From positions 175-6,061 of the forward strand of contig MHXL01000011.1 in the NCBI GenBank assembly GCA_001824455.1: 5,887 nt of DNA. Reading direction: 5' to 3'. This stretch comes from Desulfuromonadaceae bacterium GWB2_53_15. GTDB lineage: Bacteria > Desulfobacterota > Desulfuromonadia > Geobacterales > Pseudopelobacteraceae. Below the pieces are notes generated by a model that saw only the letters and a program-made list of their open reading frames with translations, did not search any database and was not told the DNA's origin. Shown here piece after piece: positions 1 to 5,887 of this stretch. Within the stretch, counting starts at the first letter, position 1. Each line of letters opens with the position of its first letter. The translations under genes and the position numbers were made by a program.

Positions 1-834
1 GATCATCTGGACCATTATTTAGGCGGCATCGAAGAGATCAAGGATACCTTTGTCGAATTCATCAACAAGGTGCCCTTCTATGGCCTGGCCGTACTTTGTC
101 TGGATGACAAAAACATCCGCGCGATTTTGCCACGGGTAAAAAAACGCTACATGACCTACGGGCTCTCCTCCCAAGCCGATATACGTGCCACTCACGTCAG
201 GCACGACGGTTTTCTGACCTCGTTCGTGGCCCACTACAAGGGATACCGCCTGGGTGAGGTTTCCTTTCCCATGCCAGGTCCGCACAATGTACTGAACGCC
301 ATGGCCTGCATCGCAGTAGCGCTTGAACTGGATGTGCCCTTCAGCGCCATCCAGGAGGGTTTTGCCAAGTTTGGGGGTGTCGGCCGGCGTTTCACAGTCA
401 AGGGTGAGCCGAACGGGATCATGGTGGTGGACGATTACGGCCACCACCCGGCCGAGATCAAGGCAACCCTGGCTGCTGCCCGCCAGGGATGGCCTGAGCG
501 GCGCATCGTAGCCGCCTTCCAGCCGCACCGCTACACCCGTACCCATGAATTGTTCGACGAATTTGTGACCGCATTTTACGACGCCGACGTACTGGTCCTG
601 ACCGACGTCTATGCCGCCGGTGAGCAGCCGATCGAGGGTGCCACGGCCGAGCGTCTTGCCGGCGAAGTTCTTCGCCACGGCCAGAAGGATGTGACCTATA
701 TCGCTAATCGCGAGCAGATCCCCGATCATCTGGCCGCAATCGTCAAACCGGGTGACATCGTTATTACCCTGGGGGCCGGTAACATCTGGCAGCAGGGCGA
801 GGCATTGGTCAAGATGCTGGGGGGCACAGCCTGA
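1..834 (+). CDS. murC: UDP-N-acetylmuramate–L-alanine ligase MurC, 5'-truncated by window edge
   Basis: Cytoplasmic ATP-dependent Mur ligase that joins L-Ala to UDP-MurNAc, the first step of stem peptide synthesis. The reading frame is open from base 1 and ends at TGA 832-834, giving 277 residues. MurC is usually about 450-490 residues, so the N-terminal UDP-binding domain and the ATP P-loop lie upstream of the window. The fragment opens with DHLDHY, the conserved His-containing segment of the central domain. It continues with PGPHNVLNA (fragment residues 92-100), GVGRRF (126-131, linking to the C-terminal domain), [10 protein letters not shown] (144-153), FQPHRYTRT (173-181), DVYAAGEQP and LGAGNI (257-262). 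The DDYGHHP and QPHRYTR motifs are diagnostic of MurC rather than MurD/E/F. The GTG at base 70 is internal, because homologous sequence continues upstream of it. murB starts 14 bases downstream. Confidence 0.97.
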   Translation, partial: DHLDHYLGGIEEIKDTFVEFINKVPFYGLAVLCLDDKNIRAILPRVKKRYMTYGLSSQADIRATHVRHDGFLTSFVAHYKGYRLGEVSFPMPGPHNVLNAMACIAVALELDVPFSAIQEGFAKFGGVGRRFTVKGEPNGIMVVDDYGHHPAEIKATLAAARQGWPERRIVAAFQPHRYTRTHELFDEFVTAFYDADVLVLTDVYAAGEQPIEGATAERLAGEVLRHGQKDVTYIANREQIPDHLAAIVKPGDIVITLGAGNIWQQGEALVKMLGGTA

Positions 835-848
835 AGTACTCTGAGATT

Positions 849-1724
849 GTGATACGCGGCCAATTGCTGCGGAACGAGTCCATGAGCCGGCATACTTCCC
901 TGAAGGTGGGCGGTCCGGCTGACCTGTATGCCGTGCCGGAGGATGCAGATGATCTGCAAAATCTGCTTCAAGGGCTGAAAAATTTAAGCGTTCCTTGGCT
1001 GACCATCGGCAAGGGCTATAACCTGCTGGTGCGCGACAAGGGCATCCGCGGGGCGATCATCTCGCTGGAGCGTTTCAACCGGATCGCAGACCTTGGAAAC
1101 CGGAGGATCCTGGCCGAAGCCGGGGCCGAAAATCTGGCTGTCGTGCGTTTTGCCCAGGAACTGGGGCTGGGAGGAATCGGCTTCATCTCCGGGATCCCCG
1201 GCACGGTCGGCGGCGCCATCAAGATGAATGCCGGCGCCTACGGTTCAGGCATCCTGGAGCGGACCGAGTCGTTGACCCTGTTGCGTGACGGTAGAGTTGC
1301 GGAGTATCGGATGGCCGAGCTTGATTATGGCTACCGCCACTTGGCGTTACCATCGGAAGACATTGTCCTGGCGGCCATATTCAACCTGGATCAACGAGAA
1401 CCGCAGCAGACCGAGGAAGAGATCCGCAAGGACCTTGAACTGCGGAGATCTAAACATAATGTCGGCTTTCCCAGCGCCGGATCGTTCTTCAAGAACCCCC
1501 CAGGTCAGGCTGCCTGGAGATTGATAGATGCTGCCGGCATGCGCGGAGTCCGCCTAGGCGGCGCGCAGGTTTCCGAGGTGCACAGCAATTTTCTGGTCAA
1601 TACCGGCGGTGCAACCACGCATGATTTTCTCGAATTATCAATCTTGGTAAAAGATGCGGTATTCAAAACATCTGGCGTGACACTGGAAGAAGAAGTGCGT
1701 ATAGTGGGCGAGGAAAACTCATGA
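849..1724 (+). CDS. murB: UDP-N-acetylenolpyruvoylglucosamine reductase MurB
   Basis: Cytoplasmic FAD enzyme that reduces UDP-GlcNAc-enolpyruvate to UDP-MurNAc with NADPH, supplying the MurC substrate. The 291 residues fit the shorter (type II) MurB class. Visible motifs are [11 protein letters not shown] (15-25), the FAD-binding loop [15 protein letters not shown] (54-68), [24 protein letters not shown] (111-132, interrupted here only by naming), YGYR (160-163, expected substrate/catalytic Tyr-Arg), GSFFKNP (211-217, Ser212 the expected proton donor) and LEEEVRIVG (279-287, holding the catalytic Glu). The FAD loop has Tyr57 where many family members have Ser. The GTG start at 849 is chosen because it keeps the NE..SRHTS segment typical of the family. 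No good Shine-Dalgarno precedes it, and ATG 882 is the alternative start. It probably depends on coupling to murC. The stop overlaps the ddl start by 4 bases. Confidence 0.95.
   Translation: MIRGQLLRNESMSRHTSLKVGGPADLYAVPEDADDLQNLLQGLKNLSVPWLTIGKGYNLLVRDKGIRGAIISLERFNRIADLGNRRILAEAGAENLAVVRFAQELGLGGIGFISGIPGTVGGAIKMNAGAYGSGILERTESLTLLRDGRVAEYRMAELDYGYRHLALPSEDIVLAAIFNLDQREPQQTEEEIRKDLELRRSKHNVGFPSAGSFFKNPPGQAAWRLIDAAGMRGVRLGGAQVSEVHSNFLVNTGGATTHDFLELSILVKDAVFKTSGVTLEEEVRIVGEENS
1711..1714 (+). promoter_or_regulatory. Ribosome binding site of ddl inside the murB 3' end
   Basis: AGGA lies 6 bases before the ATG at 1721, within the last codons of murB. With the ATGA overlap (1721-1724) this fixes the ddl start and implies translational coupling of murB and ddl. 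Confidence 0.7.
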
Positions 1725-2653
1725 GAAAAAACACCTCTAAAAAAATCGGCGTACTGATGGGCGGGCTCTCGGCTGAGCGCGAAGTTTCCCTGAAAAGCGG
1801 GGCCGCCGTGTTCCAGGCACTACTAACCCAAGGCTATCAGGCTGTAGCCATCGATGTGGGCCGTGATCTGGCTTCTGTCCTGGAGCGCGAAGGGATCGAG
1901 GCGGCCTTTATTGCCTTGCACGGTCGCTATGGCGAGGATGGCTGTGTGCAAGGCCTGCTTGAGCTGATGCAGATTCCGTACACCGGGTCAGGCGTACTGG
2001 CCAGCGCACTGGCCATGCATAAGCTCTACAGCAAGCAAGCCTTTACCGCTAACGGCATCCTTACCGCACCCTTCCACCATTTCCGCCAGGGAGAGCAGGT
2101 CAGGCTCGCCGAACTCAGCTTTGGTCTGCCGCTTGTTGTCAAACCGGTGCAGGAAGGCTCCTCAGTGGGGGTCTCCATCGTCAAACTGGAGAGCGAGCTG
2201 AATACAGCCGTTGCCCTGGCCTTTAGCCACGACAGTGAGATCCTGGTGGAGCAGTACATCAAGGGCCAGGAGGTCCAGGTCGGCATCCTGGACGACCGCC
2301 CGATCGGCGCCATTGAGATCGTGCCCAAGAATGAATTTTACGATTTCGAAGCCAAGTATACCGACGGCATGGCCGAGCACATCTTTCCGGCCCGCCTGGA
2401 ACCATCGCTTTATGCGAAGGCCCAACAGATTGGCCTGGCTGCACACCGCACCCTGGGCTGCAAAGGTTACAGCCGGGTCGATCTGCTCGTGGATTCGACT
2501 GGCGACTGCTACGTGCTTGAGGTCAACACCCTGCCTGGAATGACAGCCCTCAGCCTGCTGCCCGAAATAGCGGCCAAGGGAGCAGGACTATCCTTCGAGG
2601 CGCTGGTTGAGCGTATCATCGAATCCGCAACACTTTCAACAAAGGCCAATTGA
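1721..2653 (+). CDS. ddl: D-alanine–D-alanine ligase
   Basis: Cytoplasmic ATP-grasp enzyme that condenses two D-Ala into the dipeptide later added by MurF. Its length of 310 residues is typical of DdlB-type enzymes. Visible motifs are [14 protein letters not shown] (14-27; Glu19 matches E. coli DdlB Glu15), [10 protein letters not shown] (65-74), [14 protein letters not shown] (139-152), the omega-loop FYDFEAKY (206-213), SRVDLLV (251-257) and [13 protein letters not shown] (266-278). Glu267 and Asn269 are the expected Mg ligands, with Asp254, and Ser278 matches DdlB Ser281. Tyr213 at the position of DdlB Tyr216 indicates D-Ala-D-Ala rather than D-Ala-D-lactate formation, so there is no sign of intrinsic glycopeptide resistance. 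The start overlaps the murB stop, with AGGA six bases upstream. In the dcw context the gene could be called ddlB. Confidence 0.97.
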   Translation: MRKNTSKKIGVLMGGLSAEREVSLKSGAAVFQALLTQGYQAVAIDVGRDLASVLEREGIEAAFIALHGRYGEDGCVQGLLELMQIPYTGSGVLASALAMHKLYSKQAFTANGILTAPFHHFRQGEQVRLAELSFGLPLVVKPVQEGSSVGVSIVKLESELNTAVALAFSHDSEILVEQYIKGQEVQVGILDDRPIGAIEIVPKNEFYDFEAKYTDGMAEHIFPARLEPSLYAKAQQIGLAAHRTLGCKGYSRVDLLVDSTGDCYVLEVNTLPGMTALSLLPEIAAKGAGLSFEALVERIIESATLSTKAN

Positions 2654-2657
2654 CCGT

Positions 2658-3482
2658 ATGCGGGATTTTGCCACATCCACATATCAGCGCAAGAAGGTTA
2701 CCGCCAACCGGGTCAAGGTCCAGCGCAACCCGCTAGATCTGAATAAGTTTCTGCGCCCGCTCGGCAAAATCACGCTAGCCCTGACTGCTGTGGCCATGGC
2801 CGGCCTGATCCTGTTTGTGGTCTATCGCATGCTGAATTCTGCAACCTTCTTCCGCCTCAAGACCATTGAGGTCTCCAGCTCCAAACGTTTGACCCGCGAA
2901 GAAATTCTGGCCATCTGCGGTGTTGAGCCAGGCCGCGACTTGGCGCGCCTGAAGCTGAAACGCATGGGTGAACAGCTCGCCCAAAATCCGTGGGTGGAGA
3001 CCGTTCACATTCGCCGGTACTTCCCGGACGGCCTTTCGATTGCAATTACCGAACGCGAACCTGTGGCCGTAATCAACATGGGTTTCATTTACTATCTGGA
3101 CAAAAAAGGGAATGTCTTCAAGGTACTCAACCAGGGAGACCGGCTGGATTACCCCGTTATTACCGGCTTCAGCGAAGAAGACCTAAACAAAGACCCGGCA
3201 GCAACCAAAGAGGCTCTCAAAGCCACTTGTGAACTACTTACGATTTTACGCGAAAAAGGTGCATTTATCCTTGCAGATGTATCGGAGATTCATTACGATA
3301 AGGGCTACGGTTTTACCATGTTTACTGCTTCCGGCGCGCTTCCGGTGAAAATTGGCCCCGGCGACTTCGTTGCCAAGGTTGAGCGTTTCGCACGAATCTA
3401 CCGTGAACTCATGGCCCAACGGCCGACACTCCAATATATAGATCTCGACTACATCGACAAGATCATCGTCAAAAAGAGTTAA
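2658..3482 (+). CDS. ftsQ: Cell division protein FtsQ
   Basis: Bitopic inner-membrane divisome protein. By family knowledge it forms a complex with FtsB and FtsL and links the FtsZ/FtsA ring to septal wall synthesis. From ATG 2658 it has 274 residues: a basic cytoplasmic tail (about 1-37, rich in Lys/Arg), one membrane segment (about 38-56, ITLALTAVAMAGLILFVVY), a POTRA domain (about 64-134, starting FFRLKTIEVS and including NPWVETVHIRRYFPDGLSI, ending TEREPVAVI) and a beta domain ending YIDLDYIDKIIVKK. The POTRA segment is the strongest identification. The C-terminal DLD stands where many family members have DLR. The chosen ATG is 4 bases after the ddl stop and has only a distant AAAGG at 2641-2645. 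A TTG at 2607 with GAGG (2597-2600) six bases upstream would add 17 residues and overlap ddl by 47 bases. Confidence 0.92.
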   Translation: MRDFATSTYQRKKVTANRVKVQRNPLDLNKFLRPLGKITLALTAVAMAGLILFVVYRMLNSATFFRLKTIEVSSSKRLTREEILAICGVEPGRDLARLKLKRMGEQLAQNPWVETVHIRRYFPDGLSIAITEREPVAVINMGFIYYLDKKGNVFKVLNQGDRLDYPVITGFSEEDLNKDPAATKEALKATCELLTILREKGAFILADVSEIHYDKGYGFTMFTASGALPVKIGPGDFVAKVERFARIYRELMAQRPTLQYIDLDYIDKIIVKKS

Positions 3483-3506
3483 ATTACTCTATGAATCCAG
3501 CACACA

Positions 3507-3518
3507 GGCAGGGGGGGG
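3507..3518 (+). promoter_or_regulatory. G-rich ribosome binding site of ftsA containing a run of eight G
   Basis: The only Shine-Dalgarno-like sequence before ATG 3520 is GGCA followed by G8 (3511-3518), ending one base before the start codon. A pure G run pairs with the CCUCC anti-Shine-Dalgarno only through a G-U wobble, and register is ambiguous. The homopolymer is also a potential slippage site for polymerases and for sequencing. Confidence 0.55.
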
Positions 3519-3519
3519 C

Positions 3520-4758
3520 ATGTCAGCTACCAAAAAGGATAACCTGATAGTCGGGCTTGATATCGGTACTACCAAGATCTGTGCCATTGTCGGAAATGTC
3601 ACCGAAGACGGCATTGACATCGTCGGCATCGGCACAAGCCCGTCCAGCGGCCTGCGCAAAGGGGTGGTCATCAACATCGAAAGCACGGTCGGCGCTATTC
3701 GCAAGGCGATCAGCGAGGCCGAGCTGATGGCTGGTTGCGAGATCAAATCAGTCTATGCCGGCATCGCCGGAGGGCATATCAAAGGCATCAACTCTCAGGG
3801 TGTGATCGCCATCAAAAACCGCGAGGTGGTCCAAGAGGACGTACGGCGGGTAATCGACGCCGCCAAGGCAATCGCTATCCCCATGGACCGCGAGGTCATC
3901 CATATCCTCCCCCAGGAGTTCATCATCGACGAACAGGACGGGATTCGGGAGCCACTCGGCATGAGCGGCGTCCGCCTGGAGGCCAAGGTCCATATCGTCA
4001 CTGGAGCGGTAGCAAGCGCCCAGAACATTGTGAAATCCTGCAATCGCGCTGGTCTGGATGTAGCAGACATCGTACTGGAGCAACTCGCATCCTCCGAAGC
4101 GGTTCTTTCGTCCGACGAGAAAGAATTGGGGGTCTGCCTGGTGGATATCGGCGGTGGAACCACCGACATCGCCATCTTTTCCGAAGGCGCCATCAAGTAC
4201 ACCTCGGTACTCTCCCTGGGTGGCAACCACCTGACCAACGACATCGCAGTCGGTTTGCGCACCCCCATGGCCGAGGCGGAGAAGATCAAGCAGAAATATG
4301 GTTGCTGCCTTTCTTCGCTGGTGGGTAAGGAAGACAAAATCGAGGTGCCCAGTGTCGGCGGCCGCAAGCCACGCGAACTATCCCGCAATGTGTTGTGCGA
4401 GATTCTCGGGCCCCGCGTGGAAGAGATCTTCACCCTGGTCAACCGGGAAATTGTCAAATCCGGCCTGGAGGATTCCATCGCATCAGGCGTTGTCATCACC
4501 GGAGGTTCCAGCATCCTGGATGGAATGCCGGAACTGGCCGAACAGATATTTAATCTGCCGGTGCGACGTGGTGTGCCACAAAGAATCGGCGGACTGGTCG
4601 ATGTTGTCAATTCGCCGGTCTACGCAACCGGCGTTGGCTTGGTAGTATATGGCAGCAGAAACGCCGGAGCGCGGGAGTTTCCAACAACAAAATCAGAAAA
4701 CAACCTGTTTGGCTCAGTGTTCGGAAGAATGAAAAGCTGGTTCAGAGAGTTTTTCTAA
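3520..4758 (+). CDS. ftsA: Cell division protein FtsA
   Basis: Actin-fold ATPase that anchors FtsZ filaments to the inner membrane and recruits later division proteins. Its 412 residues are typical. Visible actin-family motifs are phosphate 1, VGLDIGTTKICAIVG (11-25), phosphate 2, VDIGGGTTDIAIF (208-220), and the adenosine motif VVITGGSSILDGM (324-336). The FtsA-specific 1C subdomain (about 85-165) contains the HILPQEFIIDEQDGI segment that separates FtsA from MreB and DnaK. The C-terminus (about 394-412, NNLFGSVFGRMKSWFREFF) is an amphipathic helix with aromatic and basic residues, the expected membrane-targeting sequence. A linker of about 15 polar residues precedes it. ATG 3520 gives the usual N-terminus for the family. 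An upstream ATG at 3491 is out of frame. The gene lies 37 bases after ftsQ and 168 bases before ftsZ. Confidence 0.97.
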   Translation: MSATKKDNLIVGLDIGTTKICAIVGNVTEDGIDIVGIGTSPSSGLRKGVVINIESTVGAIRKAISEAELMAGCEIKSVYAGIAGGHIKGINSQGVIAIKNREVVQEDVRRVIDAAKAIAIPMDREVIHILPQEFIIDEQDGIREPLGMSGVRLEAKVHIVTGAVASAQNIVKSCNRAGLDVADIVLEQLASSEAVLSSDEKELGVCLVDIGGGTTDIAIFSEGAIKYTSVLSLGGNHLTNDIAVGLRTPMAEAEKIKQKYGCCLSSLVGKEDKIEVPSVGGRKPRELSRNVLCEILGPRVEEIFTLVNREIVKSGLEDSIASGVVITGGSSILDGMPELAEQIFNLPVRRGVPQRIGGLVDVVNSPVYATGVGLVVYGSRNAGAREFPTTKSENNLFGSVFGRMKSWFREFF

Positions 4759-4826
4759 GTGCCACTTAATTAACACAAGCACCTGTACAGCAGCTAACAA
4801 ATCTAATTTCAAGGGCTTATTACGCA

Positions 4827-4880
4827 CTGGTAAATTTTAATATTTTTTCTTTTGATTCCTGATAGAAATGCGTTTAAAGT
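4827..4880 (+). promoter_or_regulatory. Candidate sigma70-type ftsZ promoter with UP-like AT tract
   Basis: A -35-like TTGATT (4852-4857, 4 of 6 consensus) and a -10-like TAAAGT (4875-4880, 4 of 6) are separated by exactly 17 bases. The A/T tract 4831-4853 sits about where an UP element would lie. The start of transcription would be near 4887, giving a leader of about 40 bases. Dedicated promoters just upstream of ftsZ are well known in dcw clusters. The hexamers are not strong, so this is a prediction from spacing and composition only. Confidence 0.45.
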
Positions 4881-4912
4881 TCATTCTCAAATATGAAACA
4901 CTGCCAATGCTC

Positions 4913-4920
4913 GGGGGGAG
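4913..4920 (+). promoter_or_regulatory. Ribosome binding site of ftsZ
   Basis: GGGGGGAG ends 6 bases before ATG 4927, a good spacing for a strong Shine-Dalgarno. It fixes the FtsZ start at MFEF and fits the high expression expected of FtsZ. Confidence 0.8.
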
Positions 4921-4926
4921 AAACTG

Positions 4927-5887
4927 ATGTTTGAGTTTGACGAAACCATTGAACAAAGTGCCGTTATTAAGGTGATCGGGGTAGGCGGCGGCGGCGGAAA
5001 CGCCGTAAATACCATGGTCGCCCATGACATCCATAAAGTCGACTTTATAGTTGCCAATACAGATGCGCAAGCCTTACGTGCTTCAAAAGCCACCTCAAAA
5101 ATCCAGCTCGGCAGGCAACTCACCAAGGGACTCGGCGCCGGCACCAAACCGGAAATCGGCAGGGATGCCGCGCTGGAAGACCGCACGCAGCTGACCGACG
5201 CTCTCAAGGGCGCCGATCTGGTCTTTATCGCCGCAGGCATGGGAGGTGGTACCGGTACCGGCGCAGCGCCGGTGATTGCCGAGGTAGTTCGTGAGACCGG
5301 GGCACTTACCGTAGGTGTTGTCACCAAACCATTTACCTACGAAGGCAAAGCCAAGAGCGAGGTTGCGGAACTGGGTATCAACGAGCTTAAAAAGCATGTA
5401 GACTCCCTGATCATCATCCCCAATGATCGTCTCATCAGCCAGGCCGGCAAGAACATGTCGCTCTTCGATGCCTTCAAACCATCCGATGACGTCCTGCGTC
5501 AGGCAGTCCAAGGGATATCTGAACTGATCACCACCGAGGGCTTCATGAACCTCGACTTTGCCGATGTAAAGACCGTCATGAGTGTGCGCGGCATGGCCAT
5601 GATGGGCATAGGCATCGGCACAGGTGAGGACAAGGCCTCTACAGCTGTGAGCATGGCCATCTCCAGCCCATTGCTTGAAGACAACGACATCTCCGGATCA
5701 AAAGGGGTTCTGGTCAACATCACCGGTTCTTCAAGCATGACTATGGACGATTATAATACGGTCAACCGGATCATTGCCGAGCGTGTACATGAAAGCGCCA
5801 TTATCAAGATCGGTGTTGTCAGGGATGACAGCCTTGGTGATACTATCAAGGTGACGGTTATTGCCACAGGTTTTGGCGACCGGTTTG
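4927..5887 (+). CDS. ftsZ: Cell division GTPase FtsZ, 3'-truncated by window edge
   Basis: Tubulin homologue that polymerises with GTP into the cytokinetic ring. The frame is open from ATG 4927 to the last base, giving 320 residues. The remaining linker and the C-terminal peptide that binds FtsA are outside the window. Visible are the N-terminal loop IGVGGGGGNAVN (17-28), NTDAQAL (44-50), the tubulin signature GGGTGTG (106-112), PNDRL (165-169), the T7 synergy loop NLDFADVKTVM (208-218; Asp210 and Asp213 are the catalytic pair, matching E. coli Asp209 and Asp212) and VTVIATGF (309-316). Two departures stand out: residues 139-144 read EGKAKS, with Lys143 where E. coli has the GTP-contacting Arg142, and residues 262-308 are divergent, for example SAIIKIGVVRDD instead of the usual ANIIFG.VID. 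The catalytic residues are intact, so it is probably a working FtsZ. Confidence 0.97.
   Translation, partial: MFEFDETIEQSAVIKVIGVGGGGGNAVNTMVAHDIHKVDFIVANTDAQALRASKATSKIQLGRQLTKGLGAGTKPEIGRDAALEDRTQLTDALKGADLVFIAAGMGGGTGTGAAPVIAEVVRETGALTVGVVTKPFTYEGKAKSEVAELGINELKKHVDSLIIIPNDRLISQAGKNMSLFDAFKPSDDVLRQAVQGISELITTEGFMNLDFADVKTVMSVRGMAMMGIGIGTGEDKASTAVSMAISSPLLEDNDISGSKGVLVNITGSSSMTMDDYNTVNRIIAERVHESAIIKIGVVRDDSLGDTIKVTVIATGFGDRF

Larger units (their letters stand above)
4759..4926 (+). other. AT-rich ftsA–ftsZ intergenic spacer
   Basis: This is the only sizeable non-coding stretch in the window and is clearly poorer in G+C than the flanking genes. It contains an 8-base palindrome TTAATTAA (4766-4773), an almost pure A/T tract (4831-4853, one C), the promoter candidate at 4852-4880 and the ftsZ ribosome binding site at 4913-4920. 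I find no GC-rich hairpin followed by a T run, so an intrinsic terminator for ftsA is not supported and read-through into ftsZ is likely. I see no open reading frame with a credible start here. Confidence 0.7.

Noticed and set aside
19..729. Long minus-strand open frame (236 codons) opposite murC
   Set aside because: It lies wholly antisense to strongly conserved murC sequence. Its translation shows no recognisable motif, and it is explained by GC-rich codon bias of the real gene.
3511..3518. G-quadruplex at the ftsA start
   Set aside because: There is only one G run here. An intramolecular quadruplex needs four nearby runs.
3735..4328. Plus-strand open frame of 197 codons inside ftsA
   Set aside because: It is frame-shifted within ftsA. 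Its Arg/Gly/His-rich translation without domains is an overlap artefact.
3795..4610. Long minus-strand open frame (271 codons) opposite ftsA
   Set aside because: It is antisense to the conserved ftsA. Its Ser/Thr/Arg/Pro-rich low-complexity translation is typical of a shadow frame.
4766..4773. TTAATTAA palindrome as an operator
   Set aside because: A single 8-base A/T palindrome in an AT-rich spacer is expected by chance and has no flanking symmetry.
4741..4860. Possible intrinsic terminator after ftsA because of the T-rich stretch at 4843-4853
   Set aside because: No stable GC-rich stem precedes the T run. The GTGC/GCAC pair near 4759-4781 is only four bases with a long loop.
1..5887. Hidden mobile element, defence system, CRISPR array or RNA gene
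   Set aside because: Coding sequence is continuous in the canonical dcw order with intact motifs. There are no repeats, tRNA-like folds, insertion scars or composition breaks apart from the ftsA–ftsZ spacer.

Overview
The window is a stretch of the classical bacterial division and cell wall (dcw) cluster. Six genes lie on the + strand in the order murC (3' part only) – murB – ddl – ftsQ – ftsA – ftsZ (5' part only). Translated motifs identify all six, and nothing on the minus strand looks like a real gene. The gene order and a full peptidoglycan/divisome set show a Gram-negative-type bacterium. The protein flavour (FtsZ beginning MFEF, the FtsA C-terminal helix, the short FtsQ) and the moderately high GC coding sequence suggest the Desulfuromonadia/Geobacterales (Geobacter or Pelobacter-like). 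That assignment is inference from memory of the families and was not checked by a search.

Layout: bases 1-834 encode the central and C-terminal domains of MurC, whose N-terminus is upstream of the window. MurB (849-1724) follows after 14 bases. Its stop overlaps the ddl start (ATGA at 1721-1724). Ddl (1721-2653) is followed after 4 bases by ftsQ (2658-3482), with a possible upstream TTG start inside ddl. A 37-base gap with a run of eight G leads to ftsA (3520-4758). The only sizeable non-coding stretch is the 168-base AT-rich spacer 4759-4926. It carries a plausible sigma70-type promoter with an UP-element-like AT tract and a strong G-rich ribosome binding site for ftsZ (4927 to the window end).

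How the genes work together: MurB completes UDP-MurNAc, MurC adds the first L-Ala of the stem peptide, and Ddl makes the D-Ala-D-Ala dipeptide that ends it. FtsZ builds the cytokinetic ring, FtsA tethers it to the inner membrane, and FtsQ links it to the periplasmic septal synthesis machinery. Tight spacing from murC to ftsQ implies one co-transcribed, translationally coupled unit, with extra ftsZ expression from the spacer promoter.

I see no mobile element, CRISPR array, RNA gene or unknown system. The points worth a second look are small: a G8 tract at the ftsA start, the ftsZ promoter region, substitutions in FtsZ and MurB nucleotide/cofactor sites, and an ambiguous ftsQ start.
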